The position numbers were made by a program, and so were the translations under genes. Of a stretch of DNA of 64,000 nt, positions 1 through 10,413 are shown in pieces. Under the pieces are notes generated by a model. The model ran no database searches, had not been told where the DNA came from, and was given only the letters and a program-made list of their open reading frames with translations. Within the stretch, counting starts at the first letter, position 1; the number at the start of each line of letters is the position of its first letter. Source of the DNA: Ochotona curzoniae (taxonomy: Eukaryota; Chordata; Mammalia; Lagomorpha; Ochotonidae); the NCBI RefSeq assembly GCF_017591425.1, contig NW_024466421.1:682001-746000 (forward strand), in the 5' to 3' direction.

Positions 1-892
1 TGGGGTGGGAGAGGGTAAGATCAGACCTGAGGACAGAGCCTGTGGGGAGCATCAAGCACCCCCAGGTGTGGGCTGCAGGGCAGCAGGCACTGGGCGGTGA
101 GGGCCCTGGTGTAGGCAAGCAGAGAGCTGGGAGACACAAAGCAGCTTAACTTTGGATGTGCTCCACCACACTGCTGTTTTGCCATCACTCTCAGGGACGG
201 AAGAGAGAGATCACCATGGAAGATACAGGTAACCAGGGCAATCGCATCCCTACAGCCGGCTCTGGGGCTCAGCTTCTGGGCTCTGCCTGGAGCTTCCGGC
301 CCTCCTGGGCTCTCCTCACCCCCGTCCTCCTCTACAACCAGCCAGGTAGCCATGGCAACAGAGCAGCTGGTGTGCACCAAGCTGCACCTGAGTCAGGCAA
401 CGCCATCACTCACTCAGAGGTCCTGGCAGGTATGATGAGCTCTGGGAAAGTAGCCACTGCAAGCATAGCTGCCAGGCCAGCAGGCAGATGAGTCGAGGTG
501 CCACCTCAGTGTGAGGTGGGTAGACTGTGAGCCATGACACCTGTGCCCTCACCCTGAGGCAGGGGTTACATGATGGGCTCCTGGGCAAGCTGGACAGCAC
601 GGGCTGGCTCCTGTGCTCCTGGCTGGGGTTCCACCACTAGCCATGGGGTGGCCTTGGCCCCACCCCTATATCACCTTCATGATAGTGGCTGGCTGAGAAG
701 TCAAGACAGCCTTGTTCTGGGGCCCAGCAGCCTGGGTTCAAGTCCCTGTGTTGCTGCATCTAAGCTGTATCCCTGGGCCAGGTGATGCAATTCTCTCTGC
801 TTGCTTTCATCTCTGGGAATTTGAGTGGGAATATTCCCTCCCACGGAGCTCATGTGAGTGACAGCAGCCAAATCTCAGATTGTGCGACCCAC
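1..892. other. Non-repetitive GC-rich DNA, no gene recognised
   Basis: No repeat family or conserved coding block is recognisable here. A start-like context (caccATGG near 215) is followed after nine bases by a donor-like AG|GTAACC, so a tiny first exon could be imagined on the + strand, but nothing downstream supports it. Open frames on both strands are short and low in complexity. Confidence 0.5.
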
Positions 893-1500
893 ACTCATCC
901 ATCCCTCCCCATGTACTCACCCACCCATTCATCCATCTCCCTACCCAACCACTAACACATCATCCACTCACCTCATCCACCCACCCACCCCATCCATTTA
1001 TTCATCCACCTGCCTATTCACCACCTGCTTACCCAACCATCTACATACTCATTCGCCCATCCACTTAGTAATCTACCCATTCATCCATCTACTCATCCCA
1101 TCCATCCATCTTCTCACTCACTCATCCATCTACCCACTAATCCATCCATCCATCCATCCTTCCATCCATCCATCCATCCATCCATCCATCCTTCCATCCA
1201 CCCATCCTTCCATCCATCCTTCCATCCTTCCATCCATCCATCCATCCATCCATCCATCCTTCCATCCATCCATCCTTCCATCCATCCATCCTTCCATCCT
1301 TCCATCCACCCAAGTATCCATGAACTTACCTGTCTCATCCTTGTCTTCAGGCAGCCACCCATCCCATCCATCCATTCATTCAATCATCCACCCACTAACC
1401 CATTTATTAACTCATCCAACCACCCATACATCTACCAACTAATTGTCCGTCCAACACCCAACTGTCCCTCCACACTAACCCACTAACCCACCCATCCATG
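893..1500. repeat. ATCC/CATC tetranucleotide microsatellite with diverged flanks
   Basis: The block is built from CATC/ATCC tetramers. The most regular part is about 1136-1320, mixing CCATCCAT with CCTTCCAT variants. On both sides the motif decays into CACC, TCATC and ACCCACTAA interruptions, typical of an old array that still expands at its centre. The period of 4 gives repetitive peptides in every frame (SIHPSIHP on +, MDGWMEGW on -); these are artefacts, not proteins. Confidence 0.95.
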
Positions 1501-3485
1501 TGTCCACTCACCGAGTAGTCACTGGGTGCCCACCTAGTGTCAGGCATCCTTCGAGGAGCTGCAACCCAGCAGTGAGGAGAGTGAACAGAAGCACCTATTA
1601 CACAGGATGTGCATGTGGAAGGAAAGACAATGTAGCATATGCCAGGCCACGCAAGATGGGATTCCAGACAGGGGATGCTAAGGCCAGACCTGCAGGTGAG
1701 GGGAGCAGCTATTGCATGGTGTGGAGGACCCAGGCATGCACCAGGGACCAACGTGAAGGGCCTCCAGGCTGAGAGGCACCCAAAGAAATGAGGAGGCCAG
1801 TGTGACTGAGAGAAGTAACCATGGTAACCCCAACAGGCTCCAGATGACACAGGGCCCTGATAGTAGCCTTGGTGACTACCAGGTACTGAGAGCTCTGAGC
1901 AGCCTGGGGTCCCTGCCAGGAGCAAGGGTGAGGGTGTGGCCACAGGCAGCCACAGGCAGAGCATGACCTGGCCTGGTGAGCTCTGCAGCTCCAGAGTACA
2001 TGACCACTGTGTCTGCACTCTGACAGCTTGGAGTCTGCCGTGGGAGCTGCAAGGCCCTGTCATCTGCTCCCGTCAGGCTGTGCATCCACCGCTGGGACCA
2101 GCATCAGTGTCACCAGGACCTGTGCCCAGCACAAGGACACCTGTCTGACTCTGTACACGGGGCCGAGTTCTGGGCATCCAACACTGCAGGCTCATATGTC
2201 CTCATGGTGAGAAACCCCCAGAGTCACAGCAGGTGGCTGTCTAGGTTGCAGAGCCCTCATCCTAAGGGCTCTCAGGACATCATGCGTACCCCTGATGCTG
2301 GTGTCCTGGTTGGCAATGGTTTCCTGGGCAGTAGCGCCTACCTGCAGCTGCACACACCTGCTAAGCGGTGAGCTGGGAGGCGATGGCAGATGGCCCCATT
2401 CCTGGGTGTATTTACCCTGTGTGGGGGCGGGGCTGGCCAGAGCCCCCGGTTCCCACCCAGCTAGCCCCACTGCTCAGGCCACCTGCCTCACATGGGCCTC
2501 CCAGAGAGCCCAGACCCCCAGCTTCTGAATGAGAGGTCTTTCCGGCTCCCATTCCTTTCTGACACCTGCCTTGCGGCCGGCCCCAGGGCTCGTGGGTCTC
2601 CAGTGAGGAGGTCAGCGCCTTGGGGTACACATAGCCAGCAGGGTACACACACCCTGGGACACAGTCAGGGTCCCGGCCAGCAAGATGCCACCTCCTCCCT
2701 CCACCCACAAGTGGGAGGCCAGTGTGGCAAGTTGGGCTCTCCTCAGTGGGTCAGCAGGTCCCCCTCCCCCAGCGCCGCCCAGACAGAGGAGCAGGGTGTA
2801 GCACAGCCCAGCCCTTCCCAGGCAGCGGGACAGTGAACCCAGAGCTGCTCCGCAGGAATACCTGCAGTGAAGAGCAGAGGCTGTGGAGGGGGAGGAGCCA
2901 GGCTGGGACAGCACAGGGAAGCGGAGGAGCTTGGCCCCGCGCCCCAGCCTCTTCCCACTGTTCCCAGAGGACAGGTTCCAGTCAGGCTACAGCTGGGGCT
3001 GGCAAGGTAAGCTGGCACGATGCCGCTAGCTGGACGGCCAGACCAAGGCAGCTTCCCTGCCTCTCCCCAAGCCCAGTGCTGGGACTCCCCCTCCAAGGGC
3101 AAGGGCAGGCACAGACCAAGTCAGCATTCATCGCAATGAAGAGACCCTGGGAAAACACCACTTTCTCATGCCCTCTGACCCTGAGGGGGCAGCGCTGATA
3201 CTAAGGCACACTGGGGAATTGAAGTTCCTGCTGGGCTGCGGGAGGCTGGGCACGTTCCCAAAAAGGGCTCCCAGCTGGAGCGGAAGTCAGAGCTGGCCTG
3301 GCCATGGCATCTCTGCCCAACCCAACAGTGGCTAGAAGGACCTGGGGGCTGGACACAGCAGCAGCAGCTCTGCCAGAACGTGGGATGGGACATCCCAGAC
3401 AGCCTGGGGCCATGGAGCTGTGGCAATGCCACTGTCCATGGTCAAGGACATGGCATGCCTAGGCAGGTCCTGCTCTGTCGCTTCC
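1501..3485. other. GC-rich unique DNA without recognised gene or repeat
   Basis: About 2 kb without a recognised SINE, L1 piece or tandem array. The only element I would mark is the palindromic 14-mer at 1815-1828, listed separately. Open frames of 60-220 codons overlap on several frames and strands with no preferred one, as expected from GC-rich non-coding DNA. Confidence 0.5.
1815..1828. promoter_or_regulatory. Perfect palindrome GTAACCATGGTAAC, RFX X-box-like
   Basis: The 14 bases read the same on both strands. The layout (GT-N-A/G-CC, AT, GG-C/T-N-AC) fits the relaxed X-box bound by RFX factors, whose optimum is GTTGCCATGGCAAC. It is a lone site with no CpG island or recognised gene beside it, so a functional role is only a possibility. 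Confidence 0.3.
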
Positions 3486-3740
3486 GCCCCAGTGCCCACC
3501 AGAGCCCATGGCGTGGACGCCGCGGCTGGCCCCTCCGCCCCAGTGCCCACCAGAGCCCATGGCGTGGACGCCGCGGCTGGCCCCTCCGCCCCAGTGCCCA
3601 CCAGAGCCCATGGCGTGGACGCCGCGGCTGGCCCCTCCGCCCCAGTGCCCACCAGAGCCCATGGCGTGGACGCCGCGGCTGGCCCCTCCGCCCCAGTGCC
3701 CACCAGAGCCCATGGCGTGGATGCCGTGTTGGGCGCCTCC
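3486..3740. repeat. 51-bp minisatellite, five copies
   Basis: Five units begin at 3486, 3537, 3588, 3639 and 3690. Each starts gccccagtgcccacc and contains gcgtggacgccgcgg. The first four are practically identical; the fifth carries a cluster of changes (gatgccgtgttgggc) at the array edge. Because 51 is 17 codons, all frames stay open through the array on both strands and give repeat peptides, which should not be annotated as proteins. Each unit keeps several CpG sites, which, with the near-identity, implies recent expansion or gene conversion. Confidence 0.97.
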
Positions 3741-4627
3741 TGTAATCCTCATTAGGGCTTGAGTAGTTTCCAGAGTGAGCAGCGCTCCTCAGGGATTCCT
3801 CCCTGTTGAGAGGCCAGTAGACGGTCTCATGCTTTCGCCCCTTCCCACAACACAGCCTCTCAGCGTGTGCTAACCTGGCCCCAGCCAGCGGGTCTAAAAT
3901 GCCCACCAATTCCCTCGGCTTACTGCCAGCGCTGCCCGAGCCTCATGGCTCACCCTTGTGGGGTGGGTGACACTGTGCCTCTCCCATCCCTATGCTGACA
4001 CTTGGCGCATCTTGTCTGTGCCTTCTGTACCAGGTAAGACCTCCCAGGCATAGGACATGGGTACCCACCACTGGGCGAGGCCCCTGCGTCTGGCTGTGGA
4101 CTCAGCACACATGCCCCTTGCCCCGCACTGCAAGTCTGGGCCGCACCAGATGCGTTTCTGAGCCCCGTGGGCTGCGGGGTCTGTGCTTGTACCTACCGAG
4201 ACTGCCTGGGTTTTCTCTTCTAGTGTTCTCTGCGGGCAGTTACCCTGAAGCCATTGTGCATGCCCACAGGAGGCCACACCCCCAGCGCCCTGCCTGCCAC
4301 CCTTGACACACACGAGCACACTGGCTTGGGGTCTTGTCTCAGCACTCCTCCACAGCTGCAGGCTCTGCTGGTCTCAGGGCACAGACAGGCAGCTGCCCTG
4401 CCCTGGCTCTCAGTAGCGGTGTGTAGGAACCAGCTGGGCCACTCCACAGACACCTCTGCCTCCTGCAGCCTGTGTGCGACACACATTACAGACAGAATCT
4501 TTTACTGATCATGAAGTTTCTGGATTTTTCTTCATATCTGAAGTGTCATGCTTCAAGTCTATTGGCATAACACAGAATTGTATGATTTGTTAATTTATAG
4601 AATCTGTAATGATGCACCACTCATTTT
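3741..4627. other. Unique DNA ending in a short AT-rich segment
   Basis: No gene or tandem repeat seen. From about 4500 to 4627 the composition changes abruptly to AT-rich (TTGTTAATTTATAG near 4580), directly before the SINE tail at 4628. This is the sort of site L1 machinery prefers for insertion. Confidence 0.45.
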
Positions 4628-4912
4628 CAAAAGATTTTTTAAAAACGTATTTCAAACACAGAGTTACACAGAGGAGAGAGAGAGAGATCTTCCATCTTCC
4701 AGTTCATTTTCCAAATGGCTGCAATGGCCTAGAGGACTGGGCTGAAGCCAGGAGCCAGGAGCTTCCTGTGGGGCCCAGACTTTTGGGTCACTCCCAACTG
4801 CTTTCCCAGGTCATCAGCAGGGAGCTGGATCAGAAGTGGAGCAGTGAGGACATGAGCCTGCACCCACATGGGGCTAAAGCTGTGGGCTGCGGCACAGGGC
4901 CAGGCCCTCCTC
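4628..4912 (-). mobile_element. Lagomorph CSINE (tRNA-derived SINE), minus strand
   Basis: Read on the minus strand, the family blocks appear in order: a diverged tRNA-like head near 4890-4912, then 'cagctccctgctgatgacctggg', 'gtgacccaaaagtctgggcc', 'agctcctggctcctggcttcag', 'gccattgcagccatttgg' and the CT-rich plus A-rich tail at 4628-4690. The tail lies at the low coordinate, confirming orientation. It is moderately diverged. A weak flank similarity (ctcatt on both sides) is too poor to call a target-site duplication. Confidence 0.9.
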
Positions 4913-5174
4913 ATTCGTACTCCTTTTCTGATAATTCACTTTCTCCAATGGCTTAGCCTTGAACACGCTCGGCTGTTCTCCAGAGAAGAGCCTTGTGGCT
5001 TCCAAACTGCACATCAGCTCCATGCTCCTAACTTCCGCCTTGGTAACTACACATATGTGACATGGCACAATACTGTCCACTGTCGAACTGTGCTCCCCTC
5101 ACAGCCCTCTGGAACCCTGAGCACCACGTAGCCACTGCTGTCGTGGGCGAGTCCACAGTCCCAGGAACCACAGC

Positions 5175-5690
5175 TGCAGCCAGTGTCAGCCAGGAGCCCA
5201 CAGTCCAGTAACTACAGCTGGAGCCACTATTGGTCAGGAGCCCACAGTCCAGTAACTACAGCCAGTAGCCAGTGTCAGCCCCCAGGAGCCCTCAGTCAGT
5301 ATACAGCCAGAGCCAGTGTCAGCCAGGAGCCCACAGTCCCAGGAACCACAGCCGCAGCCAGTGTCAGCCAGGAGCCCACAGTCCCAGTAACTACAGCCAG
5401 GAGCCAGTGTCAGCCAGGAGCCCTCAGTCAGTAACTACAGCTGGAGCCAGTGTTGGCCCGGAATTGGTCACCATGGCCAAGGTCATTGTCAGCCCTGGTC
5501 ACTGCGGCCAAGACTGGCATCAGTCCTGTGTCACTCCGGCCAAGGTCAATGTCAGCCCTGGTTGCTGTGGCTGAGGTCAGTGTCAGCCCTGGGCCCCAGC
5601 CCTTGTCTCCATGGCTGTGCCTGTCAGCCCTAGGCACTGTGACCAAGGTCAGTGTCAGCCCTGGTCCCTGTGGTGGCCCCGCTGTGGCCT
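5175..5690. repeat. Degenerate compound minisatellite, ~45-bp then ~31-bp units
   Basis: From 5175 to about 5455 the unit is roughly 45 bp: agccagtgtcagccaggag followed by cccacagtcc and ggaaccacagcc or gtaactacagcc, about six copies. From about 5475 a related shorter unit of roughly 31 bp takes over (aaggtcagtgtcagccctgg plus tcactgtggcc), about five copies. The shared core gtcagcc links the two. Copies differ by 10-25%, so this is older than the 3.5-kb array. The open frames across it are repeat artefacts. Confidence 0.85.
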
Positions 5691-5887
5691 TGCCCTTGTT
5701 ACCCATCCCTGTCCTCACTCTGTGCCACTTCCCACACTGTTGCCCTTTCTCTGCTGACAGTGTGCGCTCAATGACAAGTTCCTTGGTTTTATTTGCACAA
5801 AGCGTTCTCAGCTCCCCTGGCCTCTGCAGAACCTGTGCCTAGAGTAGACCCGAGCGTGGCACTGAGCCACCTAACAGATGTGTCTCC

Positions 5888-6060
5888 AGCCCAGTGTTGT
5901 GATGCAGTGGGTAAAGACAGCACCTGAGACACCGGCATCCTACATGGGCACCGGTTCAAGACCCAGCCGCTCCCCTTCTGATGCAGCTCCCTGCTAATGC
6001 ACTGGAAGGCAGCAGAAGAGATGCAAGCCACATGGAAGACCTGATGGGGTTCTCGGCTTC
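5888..6060 (+). mobile_element. CSINE, 5' portion, plus strand
   Basis: The start matches the tRNA-like head: ccagtgttgtgatgcagtgg, gtaaagacagcacc, acaccggcatcc and caccggttcaagaccc (the B-box region), followed by gatgcagctccctgctaatg and ggaaggcagcagaag. The element fades before the middle section and has no CT/A tail, so it is 3'-truncated or disrupted. It is of the subfamily with 'ctgctaatgc' rather than 'ctgcttgtgg'. Confidence 0.8.
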
Positions 6061-6870
6061 CAGCTTGACCTGACCAGCCTGGATGCTGTGGCCCTCTGGG
6101 GAGCAGACCCCAGGAAGGAAGGGAGGGACTGAGGGGGATTAGATACCAGATGGCTGCCTGGTCCCCAGAGGGCCCCAGTGGGCCCTGGCAGACGGAGCTG
6201 GGAGACCAGACGGCAGCCTCCCGGTAGCACATTGCTCTATTTCTGGCTCACCGTAACCCTTCAAGGGCTCACTGAAGCGCAGTGTTTCTGAGGCCTCCCC
6301 CCGACTGACTCGCACACTCCCATTTTCATCTCTCAATAGTCTTGAGGGTGCCTTGTGTCTGTTGTAATCTTGCATGAATTGGCTCCTGCCACTCTCACTG
6401 CCCACGCACACAGCAAGCACAGCAAGCACCTCCAGGGGAGCCACTCCCAGCACTGCAGTCTCCCTCCCTGGGAAGTTGTACTGTTTGGCCACCCTGTGTT
6501 GGTGCCTGGAGAGCACCTGGTCTCCCAGCTCCATCAGGTCACCAGAGCTCCAGGCTGCGGCCACCACCACCGTGAGCCCCTAGAGGTTGCCTCAGAAAAC
6601 GCCCCCACTAGGGGTGCCAACTTTCTGCCCCCTCGGAGCAGTGGGCAGCAGCATCCTGAACTTCTCCACTGTGAGGGCAGCAGTGGGACAGAGGAGCCAT
6701 GGTCTGCACGACCACTCAGCATGGCCCTCAGCTGCATGTGGGCTGCGTGGAGGGCTGGTCCTTGAACGGGTGCCCCAGGCCACTTGGTGACCTCAGCCAG
6801 CATGCCTGAGTTCACTGCACCCCAGGTCCCCGCACACTGGCTGAGTCCCAAACACCCTTCATGACACAGG
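6061..6870. other. Unclassified DNA with a 143-codon minus-strand open frame
   Basis: No repeat recognised. A minus-strand frame of 143 codons (6139-6570) has a less skewed composition than most open frames in the window, but I recognise no domain, it runs into no convincing splice site, and it overlaps an equally long plus-strand frame. I treat it as non-coding. Confidence 0.35.
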
Positions 6871-6874
6871 GCAT

Positions 6875-7200
6875 GAGGAAGAGCGGGCAGAAATGAGGAG
6901 GGCAGAGGAGAGGAGGGGAGCAGTGAGAAGAGCAGAGGAGGGGAGGGCAGAGGAGGGGAGGGCAGAGGAGAGGAGAGAGGAGGGGAGGGCAGAGGTGAGG
7001 AGAGAGGAGGGGAAGCAGAGGTGAGGAGAGAGGAGGGGAAGCAGAGGTGAGGAGAGAGGAGGGGAAGCAGAGGTGAGGAGAGAGGAGGGGAGGGCAGAGG
7101 AGGGGAGGGCAGAGGAGATGAGGGCAGAGAAGGGGAGGGAAAAGCAGGAAGGGCGGGTGGCACAGTGGAGAGGAATGACAGGAGGGGAGGGAGGGTGGTG
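6875..7200 (+). repeat. Purine-rich (G/A) minisatellite and mirror-repeat tract
   Basis: About 320 bp are almost pure G and A on the + strand. Sub-units are GAGGAGAGGAGGGGAGGGCA-like; between about 6985 and 7085 a ~26-bp unit (agcagaggtgaggagagagg plus agggga) repeats about three to four times. Interruptions are mostly single C or T bases. Such polypurine tracts with many GGGG runs can adopt triplex (H-DNA) or G-quadruplex structures. The minus strand encodes long S/P/L-rich open frames that are artefacts. Confidence 0.92.
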
Positions 7201-7215
7201 GGGAACAGGTAGCAA

Positions 7216-8420
7216 TGTGGGGGGCAGGAAAGCAGCACAAGTTGGGGAGAACCTGGGGCTGCAGCCGGAGCCAGACCAGAAGCTTCCATTCCTCCCGTCC
7301 ATCAGGGGCCAAGGGGGTCCCAGCCACAGGCTCTCCTACAGAAAGGTCCCAGGCAGCAGGGTGCAGCAGGGCGGCCACAGGAAGAGGCCCTGGGCGGCTG
7401 TGCTCCTTATTGCTCCTGCTGGCTGGGGACACAGGTGACAACTCCAGGCAGGACCCCAGGGGAAAGGGAGGGGAAGGGCCAGAGGTGTAACATGTAGCAT
7501 CGAACACCCTGCTGTCCCAAGACAGGTACATACCAGGGTAAGGCTGTCCTACACCCTACACACCTTGCTCCGGATATACCCCATTCACAGGGGGATTCTG
7601 GCCCAGCAGAAACCGGAGCAAGATCTCCCAGCTGCCTCACCCACCCCACTCCCACAGAGCCCCGTGCCAAAGGCCAGGCAGGGCTGGAGCCATGCAGGGC
7701 AGAGCTTGAAGGCCACCCGCCCAGCCCCTGCCCTCGCGCTCCACCATGCAGCCCAGGGCTCGGCTTACCAGCACACTCAGGATGCAGCACTCAGCCTGGG
7801 GCCCCTGCCCACCATGCCCCGCACGCCCCCTCCCTGCCCGGGGCCCCTTTTGGGAGCACCCCGGTAAAGGCAGGTGGGGTGATGGCAGCCACTTCAAGCT
7901 CCCAGCCTGGTGCCCTCATCTGTCCCTGATGTTGCTAAACTCCCAGAATGCAGAAAGGTGAGCATGGCCAGGAAGTGCCCTGCACAGCCAGCCTCCAAGG
8001 TCTGCCCAGCCACGCCTGCCTTCCTTGGGCAGCCCCTCCTGGCACCGCTGGCACCTGTTGGCTTCTTGGGTTTAGGGGAACTGCCCCACTGGGCCTTGGA
8101 GAAAGGAAGTGTTGCCAGGTCAGACGCAGGACTGGACCCAGTTGCCAAGGCCGCCCCCGATGTTCCCGGATGGGGCTTGGGTCCAGGCTAAGCGGACTTT
8201 GGCGATGGTCTGTCTCCCAAGGCCCACCGCTGCCCTGTTGCCTGTTTTCACAGTGTGTGTCCTGCCTTGGACACGTGGTGTGTCATGTCCATGCGGCAAA
8301 GCCCCCTAGCAGCACGGTGGATTGGCGTTTTGATAACCGAGCACTCCTGGAAAGTGACCCAAATGTTCTCAGCTCATGTGACTTAAACCCATCTCTGGTG
8401 GACAGGCTGTTCTAAATTTG
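7216..8420. other. GC-rich DNA, no gene recognised
   Basis: No tandem array or SINE recognised. Overlapping open frames in several frames show no preferred reading. The last 100 bp are less GC-rich and lead into the A-run at about 8425. Confidence 0.4.
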
Positions 8421-8960
8421 CTGACTTAAAAAAAAAAAAAAAAACCAAACCAAAACAAAAACAATGTTTTCAGTCCCATGTTGTGCCTGCATCTGTCGGC
8501 CAAGCAAACGTCACATTTATTTTTGGCAGATGTTTCAAATATAAAGGCATAATTTTGACTTCAGCCATTTAAGTGAAGGCAGGCAGTGCTGGTTGCTAAG
8601 CGTGGCAGGCAACTCAACTTTTACAGTTTGTCTTTGACACACAAATAACACAACTGTGTGTATCGGATGCTCGTCTTTTGAGCCACCTGCACAAAACCAT
8701 TACAAATAAACTGGGTAAACGTGAAAGGGAGAGAAGTTTCTAAACAGCAATTCCTGGGCTCCTGACCTGTCACGTGCTCCAAGAGGCACTCGGCCGAGGG
8801 GCAAATCTGCTTGTATCTTTCATAAAAGACAGATCAGATCAGCGCTGCTTGCTTCGTTTACACTAGAAATGTGGTTGTAACAAACAGTTGTAATCAATCT
8901 GTGGTCGTTAAAAATCAAGAAAAGGAAACTGCCATGAGGAGGAAGGCATGCTGTTGGTGA
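8421..8960. promoter_or_regulatory. AT-rich unique island, candidate conserved non-coding element
   Basis: The segment starts at a run of about 17 A residues followed by CCAAACC/AAAACAAAAAC, then about 500 bp of balanced, non-repetitive sequence unlike the GC-rich surroundings. It holds several transcription-factor-like words: TAATCAATC and TGTGGTC (homeobox/TALE-like and RUNX-like) close together near 8892-8908, ATAAAGGCATAA near 8540, and CAAATAAACTGGG near 8703. There is no long open frame. The A-run could instead be the tail of a worn retroposon lying to its left. Conservation cannot be tested here. Confidence 0.35.
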
Positions 8961-9837
8961 ATGCAGCCACGGGACATGAGACATGCATGCTATTGGTGAA
9001 TGTAGCCACGCGACGTGAGACATGCAGTCTTGTTCATTTTTCTGCTTTAGGATTTATTTGTTGGAAAGGGCGGGGGATGACCTTGCACCTGCCGCTTCAA
9101 CCCCCTGGATGGCGGCAGCAGCCATGGCTGGACCTGGCCACAGCCAAGGAGCCGGGAGGTGGGCTCCCCCCAGTCTCTTGCCCAGCTGGCAGGGACTCAG
9201 GTCAAGGACTGGGAGCTGCAAGACCCAGGATGGGTGTTGAGGGCTGAGGGCAGGACAAAACCGGGAATATTGGTCTGGAAGTAGCTGGTGCTACATGAGG
9301 GAAAAAGGGCTAGTAAGTCCGGGATGTTCTAGAAGGTCTGGGGAAGTCGGCTCCTGAGTGAGCCTAGGGAAAACCTTGGTGCATTCCTTTCAAGGAACCG
9401 GAGCCCGCAGACACGCATGTGCACAACCAGCTTTCCACCTTAAACGCTGACATCTTCAAAATACCCACCCTGAATTGTGGCCTCAGGGAGCTCCTCCATC
9501 GCCTTCCTGCACGGGAGAACACCCGACTCGGGAGCCCTGAGCCCTTCTCCGGGCTCTCCTGGAGGAGTGGGATGACGTTGCACGCTGGATCTCCTGTGCC
9601 AGGCTGTCTGCCCTCTGGGCACCTACCTGGAAGCAGTCTGTGGCCGTGCAGGACCACTTGTGTTCCCAGCTGTCCTGGCTCAGTCCTGACTTCAGCACTG
9701 GGAAATCCGCTGATACGAGCCATGTGACATAGCCAAGTTACATAGCTTTGCTGAAGTAACTGATCGACAGAAACCATGACAGAATGGACGCCATGAGACC
9801 CCAACAGGGGTCAGCCACCAGGGACAGCACACAAGGC

Positions 9838-10098
9838 CAGGCCAGAGCCAGTGCTGTGGTACAGTGGCATAAGCCTCCCCTACAGCGCCAGCGTCCCATA
9901 ATGCATGTGGGAGGGCAGCAGAGAATGACCCAACTGACTGGGCCCTGCACCCACATGGGAGACCCAGAGCAAGTGCCAGGCTGAGGCTCTGGCACAATCC
10001 AGCTCTGGCCACTGCAAGCATTTGGGGAAAGAACTAGCAGACAGAAATCTCTGTCTCTCTCTCTCTGTAACTCTGCCTTTCAAATAAATAATAGATCT
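9838..10098 (+). mobile_element. CSINE, near full length, plus strand
   Basis: The order of blocks is complete: gccagtgctgtggtacagtg, ataagcctcccctacagc, gccagcgtcccataatgc, then actgggccctgcacccacat, gggagacccagagcaagtgcc, ccagctctggccactgcaag, atttggggaaagaactagc and the tail ctctgtctctctctctctg with tttcaaataaataata. Part of the middle is deleted (the 'agctccctgctaatg' block is poor). The 'gtgctgtggyacagtgg' head places it in the same subfamily as the 5.9-kb copy. Confidence 0.93.
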
Positions 10099-10159
10099 GA
10101 AAGGGGGCAGGAAGAGTGGGAAGGGGAGAAGAGGGGAGAAGGATAAGGGCGGGGACAGG

Positions 10160-10413
10160 CCTGGGTCAGGGCAGGGGTCAGCGGCCACGGAAGGCAGGCC
10201 TCCGAGTGGCCTGGGTCAGGGCAGGGGTCAGAGGCCGCGGAAGGCAGGCCTCCGAGTGGCCTGGGTCAGGGCAGGGGTCAGAGGCCGCGGAAAGCAGGCC
10301 TCCGAGTGGCCTGGGTCAGGGCAGGGGTCAGGCGGCCATGGAAGGCAGGCCTCCGAGTGGCCTGGGTCAGGGCAGGGGTCAGCCGCGGAAGGCAGGCCTC
10401 CGAGTGGCTGCTG
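10160..10413. repeat. 50-bp minisatellite, five copies
   Basis: Units begin with cctgggtcagggcaggggtc at 10160, 10210, 10260 and two further points, each ending ggcaggcctccgagtgg. Period is 50 bp with one small insertion (aggcggccatgg) and, in the last copy, a short deletion. It sits just downstream of the SINE tail, with an A/G-rich stretch between. Because 50 is not a multiple of three, the frames rotate, yet they still stay open. Confidence 0.95.

Noticed and set aside
858..1442. A 194-codon frame rich in HPSI repeats
   Set aside because: ATCC microsatellite read in frame; no other coding evidence.
6139..6570. 143-codon minus-strand frame with relatively balanced composition
   Set aside because: No domain recognised; plus-strand frame overlaps it; no promoter or splice support.
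6534..7531. Minus-strand S/P/L-rich frames of 239-251 codons
   Set aside because: Translation of the polypyrimidine complement of the purine tract.
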